DNA from: Zelopaecilomyces penicillatus
Taxonomy: Eukaryota; Ascomycota; Sordariomycetes; Hypocreales; Pseudodiploosporaceae
Length of the DNA: 64,000 bases
Reading direction: 5' to 3'
NCBI GenBank assembly: GCA_005765155.1
Contig: VCCP01000004.1
Span: forward strand, 62,001 to 126,000
The position numbers were made by a program, and so were the translations under genes. Shown here one piece after another: positions 10,901 to 23,701 of this stretch (position 1 is the stretch's first letter; each line of letters starts with the position of its first letter). The notes under the pieces are model-generated. The model saw nothing but the letters and a program-made list of their open reading frames with translations. It made no database searches and had not been told where the DNA came from.

Positions 10901-13900
10901 TGAGCCTCAAGCCACAGGGTCACTGAAGCGCTCGATTGAGATTCAATGGCCAACAGGGACGTCTACACCTTCGACTATCTTGCGAGCTGCTTGGGCGATT
11001 CTTCAAGGTCAATACTTGGCCACAAGAGATGTCATCTTCGGTGTCACGGTTAGTGGAAGACAAGCGAGTGTACGAGGTATAGAGAACTGTGTGGCTCCCA
11101 CCATTGCAACAGTTCCTATAGCTGTGTCTATGGATTGTAGCGAAAGTGTCGAGTCGTTTCTTCAAAGGGTGCAGGCACAAGGGCTGGATATGATTCCCTA
11201 TGAACAATATGGCTTACACAACATTCAACGGGCTCAAAATGACAGAAAGAATACCTTGTTCAACACATTACTTGTAGTTCAGCCTGTCACGACGGGGAAG
11301 GGTCTCGACGCTGACAGCTTCCTGTTTAAATCGCGATCGTTTGCCTCTACTCAAAATACCCAAGGCACGGATGCATTCAACATATATGCCCTGATGATCA
11401 TTTGCCAGCTTACACCGTCTGGTCTCGAGGTCCGAATCAGTTTCGATCCGAACATCATCGATTCTCGACAGGCTAACCGCCTGCTTGCCCAATTTGAGAC
11501 AGTCATCCATCAGTTGTGCACTCTTTCTACTGAAACCACTACGATAGGCGCCATCCAAACAATCAGCTCCCTGGATCTTGAACAACTCAAGTTGCAAAGC
11601 CATCACACACCTACCCATCCGACTGAGTTGATCCATGATCGAATGTCGTCCTTGGCCACCAAGTATCACACCGACCCCGCAATCAATGCTTGGGATGGTA
11701 CATTCACGTATGGCGAACTAGATAAAATGTCCTCCGCCCTCGCCCAGCGGATGATACTTCATTGTGGAGTTACAAAGGGCTCTGTTATCGCTTTATGTTT
11801 TGAAAAGTCGAGATATACACCTGTGGCACAGTTTGCAGCGTGGAAAGCAGGCGCTGTGACGCTGTTGGTGTCTGTTGATGTTCCAGAGCAGAGGATGGCA
11901 TTTGTTTTTCAGCATCTTAACGTCTACATGGCTCTGGCCTCACCGTCTTGTGTGGATATAGCCAAACAATTCACTTCTTGTATGACGATCGAAGCGCTCA
12001 TGGACCTACCAATCGCCACCATATGCTCCTTTCCTACTCTGGAAATGGAGGACCCAGCTACAATCTTAGTTTCTTCGGGGAGTACTGGAGAACCAAAACA
12101 CATTCCATGGAGTCACCGAGCCCTTGCAGCCAATGTCTCCGAGCTCATCAACCAGTTGCAGCCAGATCCAAATTGGCGTGTGTTCCAATTCTCATCTTAC
12201 GATTTCGATGTCGCTACCCTGGAAACAGCCATGGCCTTGGTGAGCGCGGCCTGCCTGTGTATACCGTCAGAGTCTGAACGTTTAGCCAAACCTGGAGAGT
12301 CATTCAATCTTCTGGGCGCCAACTTCATTACTTTGACGCCCTCTACAGCACGTCTTTTATCTCCACAAGATGTTCCCAATCTTCAGACACTTGTTTTTGC
12401 GGGTGAGAAACTTTTGCAGGAAGATGTCAGCCGCTGGAAAGGACACTGTCGCGTTTACAATTGGTACGGGCCGTGTGAGTTTTCTACGGCAAGCATTTGC
12501 GATACCGGTGCTCCATCTTGGAAAAGTGGCAGCATTGGACATATACAAAACTCCAAATGCTGGCTTGTAGATCCGTTCATCCCCAACAGATTGGTTCCAG
12601 TCGGTGCAGTGGGAGAGATTCTTCTGACTGGCCCATGCTGTGCCGACGGTTATGTGCGTAATAAAGATCTGACTGAGGAACATTTTCTGCAAAATCAGCC
12701 TGAATTTATCATGGAAATAGAGTCATTAAGAGAATCTCAGCGGCCTATAGCATACCGCACAGGTGATCTGGCACGGTATGATACCAACGGCAATCTGGTA
12801 TACGTGGGTAGAAAAGATGCCCAGTTAAAGATATCTGGGCAGCTGGTGGCGCCCAAGGAGGTCGAACGCCATGTTCATGACAATTTGCACACGTATGATG
12901 ATGGTCTTGAGGTGATTGTAGATTCCATCACGTTGTCTACTGGTGGAGATGTAACTCTGGTGGCATTTTTGGTTACTGAGAAGGACATGACCGAGGGATT
13001 GGTTGACTTGAACCACAAGCTTCAGACGGTTCTTCCTCGTTATGCTATTCCGTCAAGATATATACCCATTGCCAATATCCCGCTGACTCCGAATGGAAAA
13101 CGAGACCGCAAAGAAATGTCAAGGATTGCGGAAGAATTCAGTCCAATTAAGCAATCTCAATATCGTCATCCGCCTTCTACCACCTCTGAGATGGCATTGG
13201 CAAAACTTTGGTCGCTGACTCTTGGCTGTGATATTGAGAAAATCTTTGCTACAGACAGCTTTTTATGGGCTGGCAGCTCCATTGATGCAATGCGATTGGT
13301 GGGAATTGCTCGACAGCATGGTTTCCTACTCACTATGGCTGACGTCTTTGCCCAACCCATCCTCCAAGACATGGCCAAGCGGCTTCAAAGCTTGAAGGAT
13401 ACGCCTGAAGAGATAAATGAGCCATTTACACTTCTGGGATCTGAACATGACACCAAAGTTGCGATTCAGAATGCAGCATCCTCATGCGGTGTCGCAGTAG
13501 AAGCGATTGAAGATTTGTTTCCATGTACCCAACTTCAAGCTGGGCTTTTGGCCCTAACAATAAAGACGCCAGGTGATTACACGAGCCGCAACGTCTGGCA
13601 GCTTGCAACGTCGACGGATGTGGAACAATTTAAGAAAGCATGGGAACAGGTAGTTGATACTGTTCCAATTCTTCGGACAAGCATCGTCTACACACCCGAT
13701 CAAGGGTTCCTCCAGGCAGTAATCCGGCGCCCAAACTGGTGGACTGAGGCGAACAGCTTATCAGAATACCTAAAATCCGATGACGCTTTGCCCATGCATG
13801 CTGGAGTTCCTCTGATGCGTTGCTCCCTCATAAGAGTCGAAGATAATGTCAACAGCCCTTCTTTACCTCGCCACCATTTCGTGTTGACAATGCACCACTC

Positions 13901-16900
13901 CATTTACGATGGCCACGTCATGTCGTTGATCATGGAGGTCTTGCAGCGTCTATATCATAAAGAGACACCAATTCGCTTATGTCCATTCCAGAACTTCGTC
14001 AAAGCCATACATAGCCGCGACAAGAACGCTGAACAGCAGTATTGGAAGGACCAATTCGAGAACCTCGAAGCTGTCCCGTTTCCAGCATCGTCTGCATCCA
14101 CAACGCAGCCCCGTACAGATTCATCCGAAACATTAGTTATCAACAATCTCAACTGGCGCACTGACGGTTTCACTCCATCTACAATCATTCGCGCATCCTT
14201 TGCCTTGCTCTGTTCACAATACTCAAGCTTGTCAGACGTTGTGTTTGGAACCGTCGTCATGGGTCGCAAAGCCACCATTCAGGGAACCGAGAGAATGGCA
14301 GGTCCCACCATTGCGACGGTCCCTGTGCGGGTCCGTATTGATCGGCAGCAAACTGTGTTAGATCTCCTCCAAGATATCCAGGTTGGAGAAAGGGCCATGA
14401 TACCGTACGAACAGACGGGGTTGTCCAATATTCGCCAAGTGAGCGACGAGGCCGCCCAGGCTTGCCGTTTCCAGTCATTGCTGGTCGTGCAGCCACCAAC
14501 TCCGATTGACAATGAATATAGTTTATTTGTCGTAGATTCAGAGCATAAGACTGGCATAGACAGGTATCAATCATTCAATTCTTATGCTCTTTCAGTTGTG
14601 TGCACGATTGCAGCGTCCGGTTTGACCATTGAGTTTTTATATGATTCAAATATCATGGAACATATAACCATGAAGACAATGGTCCCCCATCTAGAACACA
14701 TACTTCGAACTCTGTGTGCCAAGCATGAGTCAAAAGTTCCCATTGGAAACCTGAACATGGCTACCATGGCGGATCTTATCGACATATGGCGATGGAACGC
14801 CATGGTTCCTGAGTCTTCCGATACATGCATTCACGATCTGATGACAGATATCGCACATCGCCATCCCGATGCCCAAGCCGTATGCGCCTGGGATGGTAGT
14901 CTAACGTACGCAGAGCTTGATCACTTCTCGACCAGGATTGCGTCTCATTTGGTTCAAAACGGGGTCAGCAAGAACAAGATTGTGCCACTCTTGTTTGAGA
15001 AGAGCATGTATGCCGTCCTCGCCATCTTCAGCATCATCAAAGCGGGTGGTGCTACGCTTTTGCTGGACCCAAGCACGCCAGACGCCCGCATCCGTGCAAT
15101 GCTAGAACAGATTGACCAAACTCCCATGTTAGCATCTGTCTCTTGTAAGCAGCGTGCATTGCAATTAGTTCCCAACACATTAGTCCTAGGGCCGGAGTCT
15201 GAACTCATGAAGCTTTGCGAAGTAACGAATGTCAACGAGGACCTCTCCGAGCTTCCGAAAGTAGACCCCTCTGACCTCCTTTATGTCGTTTTCACAAGTG
15301 GTAGTACAGGCACACCTAAAGGTTGCCTGACTCAACATCGTCACTTCAGCAGTGCCGTTGCGCATCAGCATGCTCTATTCAACCTCGGAACTACGTCGCG
15401 AATGTATGACTTCTCATCTCACACATTCGATTCCATCTACTTCACGACCTTTCATGTCTTGGCCTCTGGTGCAACTCTGTGTGTTCCTAGTGATCATGAG
15501 CGGAAAAATGATCTGACTGGGAGTGTGAGACGGTTCAGGTCGACAGACGTGGTCGTGACGCCTTCAACCGCCAGATTAATGGATCCCAGCGGCATCCCAG
15601 ATCTGCGAAACATATATCTCGGTGGAGAGACGGTATCTCCTGAGGATCTCAGCAGATGGATGCCATATGGCAATGTTGTGAATTTGTATGGTCCATCTGA
15701 ATGCTCTGCCGCCACGATATTCTGGCCAGTTCCCAGCCCATTGAACGGAAAGCCGTTGATCGGAAAAGGCTATGGCGTGATAACATGGGTTGTTGACCCA
15801 GCAAATGGCGATCTCTTGTCGGCTCTGGGTACTGTAGGCGAACTGTACTTAGAAGGGCCACTAGTCGGTCAAGGTTATCTCGGTAATGAAGCAAAAACTG
15901 CAGAGGTTTTTGTGAATAATCCATCATGGCTTCTCAAAGGATCCCCTGATGGAACTGTACTTGGGCGACAAGGTCGACTTTACAAAACAGGCGATCTTGT
16001 CAAGTATAATACGGATACTAGTCTTTTGTCCTTTGTTGGGCGCAAGGATACGCAGGTGAAACTGAGAGGACAGCGGATTGAGATTTCCGAAATCGAACAC
16101 CATGTTCAGTCCTGCATCTCGAGCCGGTTAGCAAACTGCCACACGTTGCCTGCAGTAGTAGCCGAGGTCATTACTCCAAGAGCTACAGGACGGGATATCC
16201 TCGCACTCTTTATCCAATGTGAACAGCATCAACTCACTGGGCTGTTACCGTATCTAGAAACAGAATTGCCGGCACGCCTCCCTGCATACATGGTTCCGGC
16301 AGTATATGTGCCGGTCGCGATTATGCCTACAGCGCTTAGTGGCAAGACGGACAGACGGCGCATACGAGAAATGGGTGCCGACTTAATGCTGGGTCAGCTG
16401 AATTGTGTCAATACTGTGGGAGCCCTCTTGTTGCCTCAAACCGAGCTTGAACGTCGTCTGCAAAAGTCCTGGGCTGATGTTCTTGGAGTACCTACTGATG
16501 AGATTGGGACTCAAAGCAGCTTTATCCGTTTGGGCGGTGACTCCATTTCCGCCATACGTTTGGCATCGCTGCTACGTGATCGTCTCCTCTCTTTGACAGT
16601 ACAGAACATCATGTCTAGTCCACGGCTGTCAGACATGGCTACGTTAATTACCGAACTGGAAGAAGAGAACAATATCAACGTGCCTCCATTCTCACTTATA
16701 AGGCAGCCCGTTGATCACGGTTATATGGTGGCAGACGTTGCCAAACAATGCATCGTGGAGCCATCGCAAGTGGAAGACATATTCCCCTGTACCAGTGTCC
16801 AAAAGTCTTTGCTCTCAATGACAGCAAAGAGAGAAAATTCGTACATTGCTCGGTTCTTCTTGCGACTGAGGGATGATATTGACATTGATCGATTCAAGTC

Positions 16901-19900
16901 TGCCTGGGACAATGTCAGCAAAACAATCGCTCCGATTCTCCGCTGTCGAATCGTTGACAGTTCAACACAAGGTCTTGTTCAAGTCCAATTGAAAGAAGCA
17001 TTAAAGTGGGAGACAGCCGATAATATTGACAATTATATCAAGAAAGATCAAATGCGGCCGATGGGTCTAGCAATGCCTCTTACTCGACTTGCCATTATTC
17101 AAGATTCTTCGTCTGGAGCGCAGTGCTGCTTCATCACTCAACATCACGCCGTATATGATGGATACTCTATACAGCTACTGGTCTCTGAGGTGTCCAAAGC
17201 CTACAATGGAGTGTTTGATGAAACGCCCTCGGCGCCATTTCAAGTATTCATGAAGCAGCTTAGCAGTGTGGATGCGGAAAAAGCAGAAGAATTTTGGCGC
17301 CGCGAATTTGCAGACTCTGAAGCAATCGCGTTTCCCCAGCTCCCGAATCGAGACTACCAGCCCAAAGCTGATAGTAATGTCAAGCTTATCATGGAAGGCT
17401 TCCAATGGCCGAAACGGGATGTGACACCATCGACATGTAAGTCTCTGTAAATAGGTATGAGTTTAGGTATACGGGCTAATCTTTCCAATAGTACTCAGAG
17501 CAACCCTTTCGGTGTTGATTTCCCAGTACATAGACTCTGAAGATGTAGTCTTTGGTGCCATGGTTACTGGAAGGCAAGCTGCCTTGCTTGGGATTGATCG
17601 CATGGTTGCGCCCCTCATCAACGTTGTTCCAGTGCGAGTCAAGTTCGATCCTCAACAAACCGTCGATAGTCTTCTTGAAGCAATCCAAAAGCAGTCTACT
17701 GACATGATTCCATACGAACAAACGGAGCTACTCAGTATCAGACGTATAAATGCCAACACAGATGCAGGAAGCCGATTTAACACTTTGCTTATCGTCCAAC
17801 CTCCATCCCAGCTTCTGACTAACAACGTCGAGTATGGCCCTTTTGAACAAAACGGCAAAGTCACCATGGCGAGCGAGGGGCTTGATGATTTTAATCCTAA
17901 TGCTGTCATGATCATGTGTCAACTGAAAGCCACGAATGGACTCGAAGTCGAAATCAGTTTCGACTCTAGAGTTGTTGACTCGGCTCAAATGGACCTACTG
18001 GCCCACCAGTTTGAACACTTGTTACGTCAAATTTGTACACTCTCAACTCAATCTGTTGATTCTATAGATGCCCTAGGATTGCATGATAGAGACCAGCTAT
18101 GGAAGTGGAACGCAACTGTTCCAGTCCCCATCGAGACTTGTGTTCATGACATGATATCTTGCACAATTCAACAGAATCCGAGTGCGCCAGCTATTTGCGC
18201 ATGGGACGGTGAATTGACTTATGCAGAATTAGATGAGATTTCCAACAGACTGGCTTCCCACCTACTTGGAATGGGGGCTGGGCCTGGCACCATTATTCCG
18301 CTCTGTTTCGAAAAATCCATGTGGCATCCTGTGGCGGCCCTTGGAATCATGAAGTCCGGTGCTGCATGCCTCTCCATGGATGTTGGTCAGCCGGAAGCCC
18401 GCCTTCAAGCTATTGTCAAACAGGTCCAACCAGTTCTTATACTTTCTTCCGAAAAGAATGAAATCTTGGCCGGAAAGCTGTCTGATGCTCAAGTAGTCAC
18501 GCTAGGCAAAGCCTATCTCAAGCCACTTACAAGCCCGGCTCTATCAGTCTCACTTCCGAAGGTTTCCCCCTCGGATGTGGTATACTGTGAGTATCTGGCC
18601 GTATTAATTTCCCTCGCACAAATTCTTCAACTAATGCATATATAGTGGTGTTCACGAGTGGCTCAACTGGCGTGCCCAAGGGAGTCGTCACAACGCATCG
18701 AAACTTTGCTTCTGCAGCAACGCATCAAGAAGAAGTATTACGAATCCGACAAGGAACCCGCGTGTTTGACTTTGTGTCGTACAGCTTCGACGTTTCATGG
18801 TCCAACACCCTTCAAACTTTGATCTTTGGAGGCTGTCTATGTATTCCGTCCGAAACCGAGCGACGCAACGACATTGTCGGGGCTTTCAACCGCATGCAGT
18901 GCGACTATGCCTACTTTACTCCATCAGTCGCTCGATCTTTGGATCCATCCAGTTTGCCAAGGCTAAGAGTGCTTGCAATGGGTGGTGAACCAATCCCAAA
19001 TACTGAAGTAGCTCGCTGGGTACAAGCAGAAGCAATACTGGGTATTTATGGTCCAGCCGAGTGTGCTCAAGGGCTTACATTCACCCTGCTCAAATCTCAA
19101 AGCCGTCAAAATTATGTCGGCTATTCTTTCGGTGCTCGCACATGGCTTGTGAAACCCGGTCGCCCAGACTGTCTTGCTGCTATTGGTACAGTAGGTGAAC
19201 TTTTAATCGAAGGTCCCACCGTCAGCCAGGGATACTTTAGAGACTCCGAGAAAACTGCAGCCGCGTACATTCACAACCCCCCGTGGCTGTTACAAGGGGC
19301 ACCGGGACACCTTGGCCGTCAGGGAATCCTCTACAAGACGGGTGACTTGTTGAGATATAGCTCTAACGGATCCTTGGAATTTATCGGTCGCAAAGATGGT
19401 CTAGTCAAGCTCCGCGGTCAGCGTATCGAGCTGGCTGAGGTGGAATATCATGTGCGAGCAAACTTGAGCAGGCCAGACCTTTGTGATGGATTAGCAGCGG
19501 AAGTCATCACGCCAAAAAACAGCAGCAGCCCCATCCTTGCAGTTTTCTTGTGTCTTGCGGGACAAGATGTGGCAGATTCCGATGACTCCCCGTCAAAGTT
19601 GGCAAAGCTAACTGAGGGACTAGAGGAGAAATTGTCAGATTGCTTGCCACATTAGTAAGTTCCTTATTCATCTTTTTTTCCACCTTGTGATTGATGCTAA
19701 CTCTGAAATTTAGTATGGTTCCTGCTGCCTACATCCCCATCGACAGTATTCCCATGACAACAACGAACAAAACAGATAGGCGAACGCTCCGAGAGCTTGG
19801 CAAGCTACAGAATCTGGAGAGCCTCGAAAAGATACAATCCCACGGTCGACCACATCGCCCTCCAACTACTGCAATGGAAAAGCGATTGCAACTATTATGG

Positions 19901-21424
19901 TCTTCAGTGCTAGGCATGGACACCAGTAGCATCAGCGCAGACAGCAGTTTCTTTAGAATCGGCGGCGAATCTATCGCAGCGATGCGACTAGTCTCCGCTG
20001 CGCGAGCTCAACAACTGGCTTTCACTGTGGCAGATATCTTCAAAGCACCTCGTTTATCTCAGCTCGCACTCTTGGTCACTGAAAGATTTGCTGAGGAGGA
20101 GGCATTACCGCACATACAGCCATTTGCTCTACTGGAGAGCGATGACCCAGCGGCTTTTCTGAGCAAATTAATCCAACCTCAGCTAGATCCTGTAGCAGGT
20201 TCGGTTCAGGATGTGATTCCTTGTACTGACTTCCAAGTATGCGCGCTCTTGGATGCCATGCAAACTCCACCAAGTAGATTACCACATTGGATCTTTAATC
20301 TTCCCGCCGATGTGGACTTTTCTCGATTAGAATCGTCCATCCAGACACTAGTGGCTCATTTCGATATCCTTCACTCAGTTTTTGTTCCAGCCAAGGGTCG
20401 ATTTTGGCAAGTTTTGTTGCCAAACCTAAAAGTGACATTTGATCGATTTCAAGCAGTTGATGGTGAGGACATCACTACATTCACCAATGCCCTATGTGAA
20501 GAAGACCGTCAAAGACCTCGGCAATGGGGCCATTCATTTATTCGTCTCATGGTTGTCAGTCATCCTTCGGGAGAACATCGCCTCGTCTTCCGGATCTCGC
20601 ACGCGCAGTTTGATGGATTCAGTTGGGGGACGGTTCTGGAATCCCTATCGTCTATTTACTGTGCAGGAACAGTTGGTCCAACCCCAGCTTTTAGCCAATA
20701 CCTCTCATACAAGCATCACATGCGAATTGATGCGTTGGAGTACTGGTCCTCCAGGCTGCGGGGTTCTTCTCATCCAAGGTGGAACAGAGTACTAGCATCG
20801 CCCGAGGTGGTATACACTACTTCTGATAGACTAGTATTCCAAAGAACGATACCATTGCCAGATGGAAAGCGTTTTGAGGGGATTTCTACCGCCACTGTCT
20901 TTCATGCGGCGTGTGCGATCGTGCTATCCCGCCAGTTCCAGCAACGCGAAGTTGTCTTTGGTCGCCTAGTTACTGGGCGCGCCATGCTCCGCAGCTCAAT
21001 TCACGCTGTGGTTGGCCCAACTATGACGGAAGTGCCGATCCGCACCGCGATCAGTCCTGACGATACCCTCGAGACTGTAGCATTGCGACTACAGCGACAA
21101 ATCATTGAAGATGCTGCATACGAAACAGTGGGTATGAACGAGATTATTGAAAATAGTACCGACTGGTCGTGCTCTGACACGGCCCGCGACTTCGGCTGGC
21201 GGACTGCTTTTCAGCAAGCTGATGAGGCTGATTTTCATTTCCTGGGTGCTCCGAGTGCCATTGGTTTCTATGAACCGGAGATGCTTCCCCGTTCAAGACC
21301 AGAGATTTACGCCACTCCGTCCGCCGGGAAGTTGCTGTTGGAGTTTGAAGGAAATCGGAAGCTAACCTCTGAAGAAGCGGTGACGAGTGTGTTGGATGGG
21401 TTACAAGAACTTTTATCAGAGTGA
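4916..21424 (+). CDS. five-module nonribosomal peptide synthetase (A-T-C x5)
   Basis: This is a five-exon gene: 4916-5517, 5576-17436, 17492-18586, 18646-19654 and 19714-21424. The introns are 55-59 nt and the product is 5,425 aa. The order is A1-T1-C1-A2-T2-C2-A3-T3-C3-A4-T4-C4-A5-T5-C5, with no leading C, no epimerase, methyltransferase, thioesterase or reductase. The first module therefore loads the starter amino acid, and the terminal C domain is the likely releasing/macrocyclising domain, as known for fungal CT domains. A cores (SGTTGQPKG, SGSTGTPKA, SGSTGEPKH, SGSTGTPKG, SGSTGVPKG) are intact. Carrier serines lie near residues 614, 1713, 2768, 3856 and 4941. C motifs are HHSLFDG, HHCLYDG, HHSIYDG, HHAVYDG and, in the terminal domain, SHAQFDG. 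The third carrier reads FLWAGSSID, one residue shorter than FLRLGGDSI, and the fifth has GGES. A2 and A3 share an unusual PK-x-I-x-W-x-H core and WYGP, pointing to duplication of modules 2-3. The start at 4,916 is preferred over an in-frame ATG at 4,844. Expected product: a pentapeptide, perhaps cyclic. Confidence 0.95.
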
Positions 21425-21658
21425 GATAGAATTCATTATATAGATGCGATAGAATATAAAACTTGGGAGATAGCAAATAGGATAGTGGAAAACATGTCTT
21501 GATATCAGCTTGCATAAATACACATGCCTCGATTCCGGCAGTAGAGAGTTATACACGGCAATATCTTTGGCGGCATTACTATTCAGGTAGTAGCCAGCTT
21601 TTTAATTCTTAAGAGTTGATGCAATGAATCATTATCTCGCTCTCCATATTCCATCTGC

Positions 21659-22898
21659 TTATAGGGGCTTTTGCCCAACCATTATGAAAATGGGGGTAAA
21701 CAGGTTTTCTTTTCCACCCTTGGTTACGGTGTTACAGACATCTATCATCTGTTCCTTGACCTTGCGAGTCCCTGGAACAAAGATGCCCAGTCGCTCGCCG
21801 AGGCTGATAATATGACTGATTAGCTTGAAATGATACACGGCTGTACGGAGAATCCGCCATGTGTCCCAGATAGAATTGAGATAAAATAGCCGGGCCTCAA
21901 ACGGATAGTACCAAGGAATTTCATTTGCGCGACACGCCAAATCTTCGGCTTCCTTGAGCTCAAAACCCGAGGCTTTCAGAGCCTGGATCGCATCCGAAAT
22001 CTTGGCAAGACTTGGAACGCCCATTCCGCGCTCCAGGTCGGCCCGAAGCTGTCGATGCGACGGATTCTCTTCATCCATGTTATCTGTCATGATCAATTCG
22101 TAGACTGCAAGCGTTCCTCCTGGCTTGAGTGCTTTGAAGATTTCGGTGTATACTCCTTGGAGGCTCGGTGCATAGGAAGTAGCCTCAATGGCATAGGCGG
22201 CATCGAATGTGCCAGGCTCAAAGTGCATCTGCATGAAATCGCCCTTGACAAAACTGATTTGATCCTGGAGATGTTCGTTGGCAGTATAACGGACTGCCCT
22301 TTCTAGCTGGTAGTCGTTGTTGTTGAGCCCGACGATGTTGGCGCCCGTAAATTGAGCAATCTCACGCGCTGGTCCTCCGATTCCACAACCCACATCCAGA
22401 ACTTTCTGTCCCGGCTGTAGATTCAATTTGCTGGCAAGATAACGCTCATGTTCCTTGGAAGCTACGCTGAGGGGTTGGCCTGGGAGGGTCCGAAAAAAGT
22501 GAAAAGATTCGCCAAAGAAGTGCTCAAATATATCGGTAACAAGATCGTAGTATCTAAAACAGCTCTCTCAGTCTTGCGCCAGTCAGTCTTTGTGGGGTTG
22601 ATCATACTGCTGTGTGACGGTGGTATAGACTGTCTTGCGAATCTGGTTCAAGTCAGTCAACATGCAAGATGATGAGGGCGGTTCGACGTCATCTGCTCAC
22701 CTCTCTTGCGCTTTCCACTTCATCACTGGCAGTCGTCGTGTCGTCCCAATGACTGAAATACTCATCAACCACAGCCTGATGGACCTCGCTGTCTTTGCTG
22801 CACATGGCCAGGAGGCCACCTCTGCCTACGGCGGAATTCTTGTGAAGAGCCTTGCTGAAAGCCGCATCTCTGGCCATGTCCTCTTTAGCCAACTTCAT
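21659..22898 (-). CDS. ERG6-like (sterol 24-C-methyltransferase family) methyltransferase, diverged paralogue
   Basis: This is a three-exon gene: 22898-22701, 22642-22608 and 22553-21659. The introns are 58 and 54 nt and the product is 375 aa, the usual Erg6 length. The SAM site is clear (VLDVGCGIGGPAREIA), followed by LNNNDYQLERA and FVKGDFMQM, both typical of sterol C-24 methyltransferases. The N-terminus (ARDAAFSKALH, then VVDEYFSHWDD) also fits the family. The segment that in housekeeping Erg6 is the aromatic sterol-binding YEYGWG-x-SFHF region reads FEHFFGESFHFF here, and EATSYAP stands where EAT-x-HAP is usual. This is therefore probably not the housekeeping enzyme but a paralogue with shifted substrate. 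It is convergent with the NRPS, with 234 bp between the stops, so cluster membership is possible but unproven. Confidence 0.85.
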
Positions 22899-23701
22899 AT
22901 TGGGGGATGACGCTTGACTTTGAGTTGCAGGTGAGTTGCGCGAGCTGAGTGAGGGGGAAGAAGCTGCAATCGTAAAGGCCGTTATGAGGATCAGCTCGAC
23001 TAAAGTCTAGGGAGTAGGGGGATTCGATAGCAAATCACAAATGTGATTGGTGTTGGCTGCAGAAGGGTTTTAAAAAGAGCGAGTTCATGCCGTAATGCAT
23101 ATACCGGCATAATTACTACGTATAGATGGAGGGGTATGTGTGACGGCACCCCGTTCCTTGGGCTGCGATACTATTTGCTGCCCATCCCAACCACCACGCC
23201 AACGATGGTGAGCACATCATCTGCACGCTGCGGGCGAGTAGACAGAAATGAGTGTCTCACAACAGTCGCAACGTGTCTCTTTAGACCATAAGTCCGAGAC
23301 TTGGCTGGCTGGCGACCCATACAATCGAGCAAATCACAGCCGGTTCCGTGCCGCCACGCACAACAGATGTGTTGTATTTTCCGGCAATTTTGCCTCTTCA
23401 GCAGAAGAAACAAATGCCGATCGAGAGATGGGCTTGGTGAGAGAGCCGGCGCAGCAGTAAGAAAAAAAGGAAACAATATCATGGGTGGTGGTCAACAGTG
23501 GTCAACGGTGTGTTATCCGTACAGTGTGAAGTGATGCAACACGTGTCACGGCTCATATACGCGTAAATTTAACTCTATCTGCCGAAACCACCCCCCTGGA
23601 ATCTCCTCCTCCTGGCAACTCGCCAACCATCCATCACGTCTTATCGAGACAAACGAGGCCATTCGATCTCTAATCAAGATCTCACACATGCGGCTAGCTA
23701 C
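22899..23701. other. divergent intergenic region
   Basis: This region holds the promoters of the ERG6-like gene (minus) and the TED1-like gene (plus). No conserved coding frame is seen. A GT-rich segment (GGTGGTGGTCAACAGTGGTCAACGG) lies at about 23,485-23,510, just upstream of the phosphoesterase gene. Confidence 0.5.
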
